Source: Pseudoalteromonas xiamenensis
GTDB lineage: Bacteria > Pseudomonadota > Gammaproteobacteria > Enterobacterales > Alteromonadaceae
Length of the DNA: 64,000 bases
Direction of reading: 5' to 3'
Assembly (NCBI RefSeq): GCF_030994125.1
Contig: NZ_CP099918.1
Span: 744,001-808,000, forward strand
The translations under genes and the position numbers were made by a program. Below, piece after piece: positions 16,264 to 25,027 of this stretch (within the stretch, counting starts at the first letter, position 1; every line of letters starts with the position of its first letter). The notes under the pieces were generated by a model. That model was given only the letters and a program-made list of their open reading frames with translations, made no database searches and was not told where the DNA came from.

Positions 16264-17346
16264 ATGGCAGCAAAAATGTGGGCAATTTTGCCTTTAATGG
16301 TGCTTTTAAGCGCCTGCCAAGACAAAGCTGTAGAAAACGAACGAGTTGATATCGTCAGGCCTGTAAAACTTTTTACGGTTGATGGTCTGTCATCAGAAAA
16401 CTTAAGACATTTTCCTGCTGAAGTCGTTGCAAATCAAGGCTCTTACCTTGCATTTCGCGTCAGTGGAGAACTGTTGCAATTCCCTGTTCTCGCTGGACAA
16501 CATGTTGAAAAAGGCCAGTTACTCGCCAAACTTGATCCAAAAGATTTTCAGCTCCAGTTTGAAGAGCGTAAGGCTCGATATGAGCTGGCCGTTTCTCAGC
16601 TGTCGCGCGTTGAAGCACTAAACAAACAAGGTGTGGCAAGCCAGGCTGAATTAGATCAAGCTAAAGCCAATAAAGAAGTGGCTGAATCTGCGCTAAAAAT
16701 CGCTAAAACAAATCTAGAGAATTCAGAATTAAGAGCGCCGTTCAGTGGTACCGTTGCCAAAGTATTCGTTAAAAACTTTGAAAATATCCAAGCTAAACAA
16801 AATATCTTACGATTAGAAACTCGTGATTTAATGGACGTGGTAATTCAAGTGCCAGAAAAGTTAGTCGCGCGTGTCGATAAAGACACGAATTATCAACCAT
16901 CCGTTACGTTTGATGGCTTCCCTGATAAATCTTACGAACTCACGGTCAAAGAATGGGATACGCAAGCAGATCCTATTACCTTGACGTATAAAGTAGTTTT
17001 TTCTCTACCTGTACCAAAAGATTTTAATCTGCTCGCGGGTATGACTGGACATGTATATATCGATCTCAACAAAATTACCGCGGGTCAGCAGGCTGCGCAC
17101 ATTGTTCCTGTCGAATCAGTTTTCTCAGAGCCAAATCAAAGCCTAAAAGACAATGCCTACGTTTGGGTGTATAACAATGAAACTCAAACCGTTCAGAAGC
17201 AAGCCGTCATGGTGGGCAAGCTTCACCAACATGGTATTGAAGTCACTGATGGTCTTGAGACAGGCCAAATCATCGTCGCAGCGGGCGTTCATCATCTTGA
17301 AGAAGGCTTAAAAGTAAGACCATGGCAGAAAGAGCGAGGCTTATAA
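16264..17346 (+). CDS. RND efflux periplasmic adaptor (membrane fusion protein), lipoprotein
   Basis: About 360 residues. The N-terminus is a lipoprotein signal ending in LLSAC, so Cys would be acylated and the protein anchored to the inner membrane. The body has the split lipoyl/biotinyl-like domain (VSGELLQFPVLAGQHVEKGQLLAKLD and LRAPFSGTVAKVFV) around a coiled-coil hairpin of about residues 90-145, then the beta-barrel. The ATG at 16264 has GGAG ten bases upstream and puts the signal sequence at the right distance; an ATG at 16231 is less likely. Directly followed by the RND pump. No outer-membrane channel gene is adjacent, so a TolC-like protein elsewhere must complete it. Confidence 0.9.
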   Translation: MAAKMWAILPLMVLLSACQDKAVENERVDIVRPVKLFTVDGLSSENLRHFPAEVVANQGSYLAFRVSGELLQFPVLAGQHVEKGQLLAKLDPKDFQLQFEERKARYELAVSQLSRVEALNKQGVASQAELDQAKANKEVAESALKIAKTNLENSELRAPFSGTVAKVFVKNFENIQAKQNILRLETRDLMDVVIQVPEKLVARVDKDTNYQPSVTFDGFPDKSYELTVKEWDTQADPITLTYKVVFSLPVPKDFNLLAGMTGHVYIDLNKITAGQQAAHIVPVESVFSEPNQSLKDNAYVWVYNNETQTVQKQAVMVGKLHQHGIEVTDGLETGQIIVAAGVHHLEEGLKVRPWQKERGL

Positions 17347-17348
17347 CC

Positions 17349-20300
17349 ATGAGTCTTGCTAAATGGTCTATTGAAAACAAAGTCATCAGTTGGATGTTTT
17401 CATTACTCCTACTGATTGGCGGTACCGTGTCGTATTTCGGTTTAGGGCAACTTGAAGACCCTGAATTTACGCTCAAAAAAGCCATGATTATTACGGCGTA
17501 TCCCGGCGCTTCGCCTCAACAAGTTGAAGAAGAAGTGACGTTTCCTATTGAAAATGCTATCCAAGAATTGCCATATGTTGACTATGTGACGTCTATTTCG
17601 ACCCCGGGTAAGTCACAGATTTCGGTTGAAATGAAAAGCACGTACCGTAAAAAGGACTTACAACAAATTTGGGATGAGCTGCGCCGCAAAGTAAACGACT
17701 TGACCCCTCGCCTACCTCCAGGTGTTAAACCAAGCAAAATTATCGACGACTTTGCAGACGTATACGGAGTGCTTTACGCGGTAACAGGCGACGGTTATTC
17801 GTATGACGAGCTAAAAGACTACGTTGATTTTCTTAAACGTGAATTGGTCCTCGTTAACGGCGTGAGTAAAGTGACGGTTGCGGGTGAACAACAAGCTCAG
17901 GTTATCGTTGAAATATCCACGCAAAAAATGGCGCAATTGGGCATTTCGCCAAACACGATTTTCCAAATTTTACAGCAACAAAATACCGTGTCTAATGCGG
18001 GAAGTGTGCAAGTTGACAACGAATATATTCGTCTTCATCCAACCGGTGAATTTCAAAACGTCGAGGAAATGAAAAATCTCCTGATTTCAAAACCTGGTGC
18101 AAAAGAGCTCATTTATTTGGGTGATGTTGCAACGGTGAGTCGTGAATACGCGGAAGTCCCAAGTCACATTACACGCTATGATCAAAAACAAGCCTTATTA
18201 GTGGGTGTATCGTTTAGCTCTGGTGTTAATGTGGTAGATGTCGGCGCTCGCATAAAACAACACCTAGACGAATTAGAATACCAACGCCCTCATGGTATGG
18301 AAATCAGTACTGTTTACAACCAACCCGACGAAGTACAAAAATCCGTGGACGGCTTTATTGTCAGCTTAATTGAAGCTGTTGCAATCGTGATAATCGTATT
18401 GCTTATTTTTATGGGCTTTAAAAGCGGATTATTGATTGGTGGTATTTTGCTTTTAACCGTACTGGGTACGTTTATTTTCATGAAGCTTTTCCACATCGAC
18501 TTACAACGTATTAGTCTTGGCGCACTCATTATTGCTCTCGGTATGCTCGTCGATAATGCCATTGTTGTTACAGAAGGCATTTTGATAAATCTAAAGCGTG
18601 GTATGAGCAGATTAGAAGCAGCGGTAAACATCGTTGCCCAAACAAAGTGGCCATTATTAGGTGCAACGGTGATAGCAATCACAGCATTTGCGCCAATTGG
18701 TTTAAGTTCTGACGCCAGTGGTGAATTCGCTGGAAGCCTTTTCTGGGTATTGCTCATCAGCCTACTTCTTAGTTGGGTTACCGCGATTACACTCACGCCG
18801 TTCTTTGCAAGTTTATTGTTTAAAGAAACAAACGTCGAAGAAGGCGCAGACATCGACCCATACCAAGGTGCTTTATTTAACGGTTATAAAGCCTTACTCA
18901 AATTCACGATGAAACACGGTTGGTTGACTATCATCGCGATGGTTGTATTACTTGTCGTGTCTGTCATTGGCTTTAAGTCCGTTAAGCAGTCGTTCTTCCC
19001 TGCATCGAACACGCCAATGTTCTATGTAGACTATTGGAACTACCAAGGTGCTGACATTCGTGATACCGCGAAAAACGTAGCTGAACTTGAAGCCTTTTTA
19101 TTGGAAGATAAGCTTGTCGACGAAGTCACCTCAACGATAGGTCAAGGTGCTCCTCGATTTATGCTGACCTACTCGCCAGAAAAACAGTATCCGGCATTTG
19201 GGCAGTTGATTGTTCGCGTAAAAGACCGCGAAGCGGTCGCAACGATGATAGCTAAAGTCCGTGAATATGAACGTACTCATGTACTCAGTGCAAAACTAAA
19301 AGTAAAACGCATGGAAATTGGTCCATCAACCGATGCTAAAATTGAAGCGCGTTTTTCAGGACCAGACCCTGTTGTGCTTCGTCAGCTCGCAAGTGAAGCA
19401 AAAACTATTCTTCATAGCGATGCTAAAGCTTATAACATCCGTGATAACTGGCGTCAGCGTACTAAAGTTATCCGCCCACAGTTCAACGAACAAAAGGCGC
19501 GTCGATTAGGTATATCCAAAGCGGATCTCGACCAATTGTTATTAACCAGTATGTCAGGTAAATCTGTTGGATTGTACAGAGATGGGACTCAGCTGTTACC
19601 TATTATTGCCCGCTCACCTGAAGAAGAGCGACTGAACGTAGAAAATCTCCCTGATTTACAAATTTTTAGTCCAGTTTATGGTGTATTTGTCCCCGTAACC
19701 CAAGTCGTTGATGGATTCGACGTTGTGTGGGAAGACCCTATCATTATGCGACGTGACCGTAAGCGCACGATCACGGTCATGGCTGACCATGATGTTATCG
19801 GTGACGAAACCCCGGCAAAACTATTTGCTCGTGTTAAAACGGATATTGAAGCAATTAAGTTACCACATGGCTACGAGATGCAATGGGGTGGTGAGTTTGA
19901 ATCTTCGTCTAAAGCTAAAAAAGCCATCTTCGGTTCACTGCCTGTAGGTTACTTAGCGATGTTTATGATCACCGTTTTATTATTTAACTCGGTTAAACAG
20001 CCTCTTGTGATTTGGGCGACCGTACCGCTGGCGATTATTGGTGTTTCAACAGGTTTGCTTGCAATGAATGCACCATTTAGTTTTATGGCGCTATTGGGTT
20101 TACTGAGTTTATCAGGCATGTTAATCAAGAACGGTATTGTTTTGATGGATCAGATCAATTTAGAACTTGCCAGTGGCAAAGACCCTTACCAAGCTGTTTT
20201 TGACTCTGGAGTTAGCCGCGTACGCCCAGTTTCAATGGCCGCAATTACAACAATTCTCGGTATGATCCCACTGTTGTTTGATGTGTTCTTCCAATCAATG

Positions 20301-20402
20301 GCCGTGACCATCATGTTCGGGCTAGGGTTTGCTACCGTACTGACGCTAGTGATAGTGCCAGTTCTTTACGCGCTGGTCTTTAAAATAAAACCGAATCACT
20401 AA
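17349..20402 (+). CDS. RND family efflux transporter permease
   Basis: About 1017 residues of the AcrB/MexF superfamily, proton-driven export of drugs or other small molecules across both membranes. Pattern: one N-terminal membrane helix (residues 12-30), first large periplasmic loop, six helices from about 330 to 490 including the ALIIALGMLVDNAIVVTEG motif with the acidic proton-relay residue, second periplasmic loop, then six more helices from about 860. The in-frame ATG at 17322 lies inside the adaptor gene; the ATG at 17349 matches the family start (MSLAKWSIENK) and has GAGG nine bases upstream. Overall divergence from AcrB suggests the HAE1-like 'acriflavin resistance' subgroup; substrate unknown. 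Regulation is probably by the divergent LysR protein. Confidence 0.93.
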   Translation: MSLAKWSIENKVISWMFSLLLLIGGTVSYFGLGQLEDPEFTLKKAMIITAYPGASPQQVEEEVTFPIENAIQELPYVDYVTSISTPGKSQISVEMKSTYRKKDLQQIWDELRRKVNDLTPRLPPGVKPSKIIDDFADVYGVLYAVTGDGYSYDELKDYVDFLKRELVLVNGVSKVTVAGEQQAQVIVEISTQKMAQLGISPNTIFQILQQQNTVSNAGSVQVDNEYIRLHPTGEFQNVEEMKNLLISKPGAKELIYLGDVATVSREYAEVPSHITRYDQKQALLVGVSFSSGVNVVDVGARIKQHLDELEYQRPHGMEISTVYNQPDEVQKSVDGFIVSLIEAVAIVIIVLLIFMGFKSGLLIGGILLLTVLGTFIFMKLFHIDLQRISLGALIIALGMLVDNAIVVTEGILINLKRGMSRLEAAVNIVAQTKWPLLGATVIAITAFAPIGLSSDASGEFAGSLFWVLLISLLLSWVTAITLTPFFASLLFKETNVEEGADIDPYQGALFNGYKALLKFTMKHGWLTIIAMVVLLVVSVIGFKSVKQSFFPASNTPMFYVDYWNYQGADIRDTAKNVAELEAFLLEDKLVDEVTSTIGQGAPRFMLTYSPEKQYPAFGQLIVRVKDREAVATMIAKVREYERTHVLSAKLKVKRMEIGPSTDAKIEARFSGPDPVVLRQLASEAKTILHSDAKAYNIRDNWRQRTKVIRPQFNEQKARRLGISKADLDQLLLTSMSGKSVGLYRDGTQLLPIIARSPEEERLNVENLPDLQIFSPVYGVFVPVTQVVDGFDVVWEDPIIMRRDRKRTITVMADHDVIGDETPAKLFARVKTDIEAIKLPHGYEMQWGGEFESSSKAKKAIFGSLPVGYLAMFMITVLLFNSVKQPLVIWATVPLAIIGVSTGLLAMNAPFSFMALLGLLSLSGMLIKNGIVLMDQINLELASGKDPYQAVFDSGVSRVRPVSMAAITTILGMIPLLFDVFFQSMAVTIMFGLGFATVLTLVIVPVLYALVFKIKPNH

Positions 20403-20407
20403 AATAG

Positions 20408-20429
20408 AAAAGGCCCATATGGGCCTTTT
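20408..20429. terminator. bidirectional terminator between RND pump and rluF
   Basis: A perfect palindrome aaaaggcccat / atgggcctttt flanked by A- and T-runs. It serves convergent genes on both strands. Confidence 0.88.
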
Positions 20430-20462
20430 TCTTTTCCAAATGAACTACGAATGTAGATTTGG

Positions 20463-21464
20463 CTACTTTTTCAAACTGAGCGTACCTTGCTTGCGCGGAC
20501 CAGCTGGTTTATCACCACCATTCGTCTTTTTAAACTTACGTTCCTTTGGGGCGCTACGTTCTTGCTTTTTATCCGTATTTTGAGGTTTGTCTTGTCGAGT
20601 GTCTTCACGGCGACGTTCAAAACGAGAAGGCTTATCTTCAGCTTGTTGCTCTTGTTCGTCAACCTTGCTTAAAATTTTCGCCTGCTTTACTTTCTTGCTT
20701 TGCGGATTCTGCCAGTCTTCACGCTTGCGAGGGTCTATACTACCTTCCGCCGTCTTCGCCGAATTTTCGACCGCCGAATCAATGGTTCGGAGTTCACTTT
20801 CCGTCAATAAGCGCCATTCTCCAGCACGCAAACCATTTAAATTGATGTTCATGATACGAACGCGCTTGAGCGAAGTAACCTCGAAATTGAGGTACTCACA
20901 CATGCGACGAATTTGTCTATTTAATCCTTGAGTCAGGATAATAGAAAAACGGTACTCACCCATTTTTTTCACTTTACAGCGCTTTGTGATTGTTCCTAGT
21001 ATAGGGATTCCACCAGACATCTTATCGATGAAATGCTTATCAATTGGTTTATCGACTTCTACAACATATTCTTTTTCGTGGTTGTTTCCAGCGCGCAGAA
21101 TTTTATTGACGATATCGCCTTCGTTAGTTAGAAAAATTAAGCCTTCAGAAGGTCGGTCCAATCGACCGATAGGAAATATACGTTCGTGATAGTTTACCGC
21201 TTTTACGATATTACTTTTAATTTTGCTTTCTGTGGTACACGTCACGCCAACCGGCTTGTTATAGGCAATAATGACACGTTTAGGTTTCGCTTTTAGGGAA
21301 CGCCCATCAACCAGCACTTCGTCTTCATTACTGACTTTTGTGCCCATTTCTGCAATGTTGCCATTTACTGTAACGCGTCCACTATCAATAATTGCATCAG
21401 CCTCACGGCGTGAACAGTAGCCCGTCTCACTGATAAACTTGTTGAGACGTTTCAATTCCGTCAT
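20463..21464 (-). CDS. rluF: 23S rRNA pseudouridine(2604) synthase
   Basis: 333 residues. An N-terminal S4 RNA-binding domain (LNKFISETGYCSRREADAII) is followed by the RsuA-type catalytic domain with IGRLDRPSEGLIFLTN, in which Asp is the catalytic residue, and ILTQGLNRQIRRMCEYL. The VTCTTE and NRQIRRMC details fit RluF rather than RluB or RsuA. From about residue 245 the chain is a Lys/Arg/Glu/Gln-rich tail of about 90 residues, probably disordered, longer than in E. coli RluF. Alone, convergent with the RND operon. Confidence 0.9.
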   Translation of the reverse strand: MTELKRLNKFISETGYCSRREADAIIDSGRVTVNGNIAEMGTKVSNEDEVLVDGRSLKAKPKRVIIAYNKPVGVTCTTESKIKSNIVKAVNYHERIFPIGRLDRPSEGLIFLTNEGDIVNKILRAGNNHEKEYVVEVDKPIDKHFIDKMSGGIPILGTITKRCKVKKMGEYRFSIILTQGLNRQIRRMCEYLNFEVTSLKRVRIMNINLNGLRAGEWRLLTESELRTIDSAVENSAKTAEGSIDPRKREDWQNPQSKKVKQAKILSKVDEQEQQAEDKPSRFERRREDTRQDKPQNTDKKQERSAPKERKFKKTNGGDKPAGPRKQGTLSLKK

Positions 21465-21732
21465 TTGGATTCTCTTTTAACCACAAAGTAGATATTGTAA
21501 ACCAGAAAGGGAATCTAGATAAACTCAAGTTTTCTTGGTGCAGAATAAAGTGAGACATATACCAACAAAAATTTACTACAACAGTGCAAAAAGCGCCCTG
21601 AGGACTCTCGCTTGCTAATCTGACAGGCGTAACACAAAACGAAACAAACTTAGCAGCCAAAACTCACTCGGTTCATTAAAATTACAAGCCCAAACGTGCT
21701 AAGTGCCAGTTGAATTCCTTGGTACTTATTGT

Positions 21733-22185
21733 TTAAGGACAGCCGCGTTCAACCTTTGGTAATTCAACGTTATCTAACCCAACGTTAGCGCCACAATAAA
21801 AGATGTACCGTGAGCAATGGTTATTTGCGTCCTCAATCGTTAATAGATTGTCCTGAAAGGAGAATTCAAGTTTACAATTGATGTCGTTTTCAGCCTCTCT
21901 TTGAGTATAAACGAGCTTATTTTCAACATAGTCCATACTCAGTGGACCATTAGAGCCTTCAATTGGCGAAGCAATATGGCAAACGTGAAAATTAGCGCCC
22001 CAAATTAGCCCCTCTACGGAATAGACTCCTGAAGTTCTTGAGATTTTTACATACGTAGTGCGATTCTCAGACTCTTGTGATGAAAAGCTGGTTATGTTAT
22101 CGCTTGCCAAATAACAACCATCTATTGAGTCAGCATAGAGATTAGGCACAAAGAGCAAACATAAGAAAACCATAAATTTTTGCAC
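21733..22185 (-). CDS. secreted hypothetical protein with four or more cysteines
   Basis: About 150 residues. I do not recognise a family. The first ATG of the open frame (22251) has no ribosome binding site; a GTG at 22185 has GAGG five bases upstream and gives a typical signal peptide (about VQKFMVFLCLLFVPNLYA, cleavage before DSIDG). The mature part has seven cysteines or so (GCYLAS, FHVCHI, INCKLEF, NHCSRY, FYCGAN, RGCP), suggesting disulfide bonds in the periplasm. Beta-rich pattern. Neighbours give no functional hint. Confidence 0.6.
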   Translation of the reverse strand: MQKFMVFLCLLFVPNLYADSIDGCYLASDNITSFSSQESENRTTYVKISRTSGVYSVEGLIWGANFHVCHIASPIEGSNGPLSMDYVENKLVYTQREAENDINCKLEFSFQDNLLTIEDANNHCSRYIFYCGANVGLDNVELPKVERGCP

Positions 22186-22434
22186 AGAAACCTCATTATA
22201 AATTGCGTCTACAATAGCAGGCTGATAATCATCGGATAAATTAACAAACACAACGCAGAAAACCTTACCGGGATATTTAGATGTAAAATTTCACGATTTT
22301 TCGTCCATGTATTGCTATGGGAGATCAATAGTGTCGTTTGTCCGCAAAGTTTAAAACTTAATCTTCTATTGACGTTTGCTTACGCACGATGTTGCCAGAA
22401 ATACAATAACCTTTGGTGTAATAAAATAGATTCT

Positions 22435-23529
22435 CTATAAGAGCTTTCTTTTTAACCAGCGACTAAGGCACCATTCGAGTGGACCTTGCTCAAAGAATTT
22501 CAAATAAACATACGCTGCAATCACTTGTAAACTGACGACCAAAGTCGCCAATACAACGTAGTTGATTAGGTCAAACGTCATCACCCATTCAGGGAAGATG
22601 TAACGAAATAGAGCAACCCCTATCACACTTTGAGTGATGTATATGGTTAAAGCTAATTTCCCGCAAGATTCGAGTACCTTTGCAATGACTGATTTGCGTT
22701 TCATCAACCAAAAAATCGCCGCGATATAAACGATGGAAGTAAACAACGCGGAAAGCCAATTTAAGGCTTCGGCACTTGCTTGAAGGCGTGCGTTCCCTGA
22801 TAGACTAAACATGACAACAAGTGCAGAAAACATAATCGCTAAAATACCAGAAAGCCCCGTTACATCGCTCGGAAACCCATTTTTGAACCAGCCTTTTTGC
22901 CATGCCCCTAGGCCAATTCGCATTAGCGCTAAGGTATACCAAAGTGTAAGAAATGGGAGAATCACTAACATAATAAAGAAGTTTTTTGCGTTCTCTAAAA
23001 CGAAACTACCTTCGTTTGAATATAAACTTTCGAAGGCTCCTATGAATTTGGCTCCATCCCTTTTAAAAGGGACCTCTGGTTCTGTCGCTGTTGCAACAAA
23101 CAAAACCACAGACATGACAACGAGAAGTATAAAGCCCTCTCTAAGGTTCTTCTCTCCCGATTCTTCTACATACCTAACAAGTAACAAGCCAGCACAGCCA
23201 TATGCAAAGAGTATGTCACCTGCCCATATAAAAAGTCCGTGCAAAAAACCAAGAACGATTAGCGCGCGATGACGATTTTGAATACGAGCAGTCGAACCAT
23301 ATTTCTCGAATTGAAGCGCTATTGCACAGCCAAAGAGAAGACAGAAAAGAGTGCGAAATCGGCCGTCTATGAACACATTGATAAAACTTGATATCCATGC
23401 ATCAAGAGGATGAGCTTCCCATTTAGACACATATCCCCATTCAAACAACCCAAAATAAGGGAGGTTCATCAAAAATAAACCCAACACCGCGAAACCTCGC
23501 AATGCGTCAAGTTGAGAATATCGAGTCAT
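22435..23529 (-). CDS. DUF418 family membrane protein
   Basis: About 364 residues with eight or more hydrophobic segments. The N-terminal LDALRGFAVLGLFLMN motif is shared by DUF418 and acyltransferase-3-like proteins, and the C-terminal region (about 230-364, with GKLALTIYITQSVIG and GPLEWCLSRWL) is the DUF418 domain itself. The ATG at 23529 has AAGGA four bases upstream; the upstream ATG at 23568 lies within the EAL-HDOD gene. It starts 9 bases after that gene's stop, so both are probably one transcript. Function unknown; transport or envelope modification are guesses. Confidence 0.8.
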   Translation of the reverse strand: MTRYSQLDALRGFAVLGLFLMNLPYFGLFEWGYVSKWEAHPLDAWISSFINVFIDGRFRTLFCLLFGCAIALQFEKYGSTARIQNRHRALIVLGFLHGLFIWAGDILFAYGCAGLLLVRYVEESGEKNLREGFILLVVMSVVLFVATATEPEVPFKRDGAKFIGAFESLYSNEGSFVLENAKNFFIMLVILPFLTLWYTLALMRIGLGAWQKGWFKNGFPSDVTGLSGILAIMFSALVVMFSLSGNARLQASAEALNWLSALFTSIVYIAAIFWLMKRKSVIAKVLESCGKLALTIYITQSVIGVALFRYIFPEWVMTFDLINYVVLATLVVSLQVIAAYVYLKFFEQGPLEWCLSRWLKRKLL

Positions 23530-23537
23530 AAGTTCCT

Positions 23538-24752
23538 TTATATTCGGTCTTTGTACATGTCCGCCCATCGAATTGAAGCTTGGTGAAAATCAGGCAAACA
23601 ATCATCACTTAGGTTTAATAACATACAAGCTTCTTGTAGTGCCCACCAGCTTCCTTTTTCGTAAGCACGCACCACATTTAAAATATAATAAAGGAAATTT
23701 GGTTTTCCCAAAAGCGCTTCTTGTATTGCTTCTGGAAACGGCAGTTTATTTATAACCACTTCCATAGGCTTATCTAAAATAGCATCGAGTAATGAGAACA
23801 AACCGACAAGAAATGCCGAGTTCGAATTCGTCGGCATCAGTTTCTTTGCAATCAATTCACAGAACCTTGAGCGGACGATACTTAATCGAGTCAATTCTGA
23901 CGGTTTCATGTGGGCGACATGGGCGGTCATTATTAGACCAACAAACTTTCTCACTCTGTCGTCACCTAGATATACCAAAGCCTGCTTTAACGATTCAATT
24001 CGACTCTTAATCGGAAAGACACCTGAATTGATGAGCCTTAACAACTTGTACGCAAGCGCTGTGTCCTGTGCAAACAACTCCGCAATTTTATTGATATTGA
24101 TGTTAGGTCTTAACACTTCAGCATAAATCAACAACGCGATAGCGTAATTGACATCGATATCGTTCTGTTCAATGACTCTGGGCTGGGCGAAGAAATAACC
24201 TTGGAAAAAGTTGAATCCCATCGATTTTGCTTGTTCAAACTCTTCCAATGTCTCCACTTTTTCGGCTAGAAGCTTGAGATTTTTTCTTTGTTTTAGGTCC
24301 TCGACTTCATCTTTTATGTCCGATAGCGGCGTCGCCATAATATCAAACTTAATTAAACGAATAAGTTTAAGAAACGGTTCCCAATCTTTGGAATAAACAA
24401 AATCATCAAGCGCCAAACGATAATCACTGTGAAACAGCGACCGCACAAGCTCGTAGTTTTCAGGTGTTGGATGGATCGTTTCGAGTAATTCGAGAATGAC
24501 ATCTTTAGAAGGGAGAAAATAGCTTAACTCTTGTTTAAGAGAATCGGGGCCTATGTTGATAAGAGCCTTTTTGCCCGATGTGAGATAACGCGTTCCAAGG
24601 TTGAGCTGATTATCCATGATAAGGCGCGCTGTGGCTCTATCATCAGAAATATTCGGAAAACTATTGCTTGTTCCATCTCTAAATAATAACTCGTAGGCAA
24701 CCACTTGCTGCTTTTTATTAAAAATCGGCTGACGCGCGACAAATACCTTCAA
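23538..24752 (-). CDS. EAL-HDOD (YuxH-type) signalling protein with degenerate EAL domain
   Basis: About 404 residues: an EAL-family domain (1-190) then an HDOD domain (about 195-400). The EAL motif position reads YELLFRDG, and other catalytic acidic residues are missing, so c-di-GMP hydrolysis is not expected; family members act as protein-binding regulators of motility or biofilm. The HDOD part has LAYKLLRLINSGVF and IESLKQALVYLGDDRVRKFV. A TTG at 24752 with AAGGAG six bases upstream gives the canonical start (VFVARQPIF); the ATG at 24788 would add 12 residues foreign to the family and has no site. Followed 9 bases later by the DUF418 gene. Confidence 0.88.
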   Translation of the reverse strand: MKVFVARQPIFNKKQQVVAYELLFRDGTSNSFPNISDDRATARLIMDNQLNLGTRYLTSGKKALINIGPDSLKQELSYFLPSKDVILELLETIHPTPENYELVRSLFHSDYRLALDDFVYSKDWEPFLKLIRLIKFDIMATPLSDIKDEVEDLKQRKNLKLLAEKVETLEEFEQAKSMGFNFFQGYFFAQPRVIEQNDIDVNYAIALLIYAEVLRPNININKIAELFAQDTALAYKLLRLINSGVFPIKSRIESLKQALVYLGDDRVRKFVGLIMTAHVAHMKPSELTRLSIVRSRFCELIAKKLMPTNSNSAFLVGLFSLLDAILDKPMEVVINKLPFPEAIQEALLGKPNFLYYILNVVRAYEKGSWWALQEACMLLNLSDDCLPDFHQASIRWADMYKDRI

Positions 24753-24977
24753 GTTAGGCTCCTTCGTTGAAGCAAAACATCCATACACAACTAGAATAGC
24801 TCAAGAGCGGTCAACCTGTGCAGAGATGCAAATGTGCAATACTTTTGTTTATTATTTTTTTTGCATTTTAAACCTAAAATCGTAATTTTGAAACTAACTC
24901 ATTAAATTAACACGAATTTCATGCATAAATCAGAAAGAAGTATTATCTATAAATTGCTATATTTCCAAATACGAAAC

Positions 24978-25020
24978 AAAAAAAGAAAAACTAGATGAAG
25001 GCGTTAACACCACCTCCATC
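24978..25020 (-). terminator. intrinsic terminator of the glycogen operon
   Basis: On the minus strand, just after the glgA stop, a 10-bp stem (GATGGAGGTG / CGCCTTCATC, with two G-T pairs) closes a 7-base loop and is followed by TAGTTTTTCTTTTTTTG. Placed 8 bases after glgA. Confidence 0.85.
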
Positions 25021-25027
25021 CATACAT

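Noticed and set aside
18314..18853. 179-codon frame on the minus strand inside the RND transporter
   Set aside because: Antisense shadow of membrane-helix codons; the plus-strand product is a clear RND protein.
20546..20931. Plus-strand frames opposite rluF C-terminal tail
   Set aside because: Antisense shadow of the basic disordered tail; no start signals.
22811..23272. 153-codon plus-strand frame within DUF418
   Set aside because: Antisense shadow; the minus-strand protein has clear membrane segments and family motifs.
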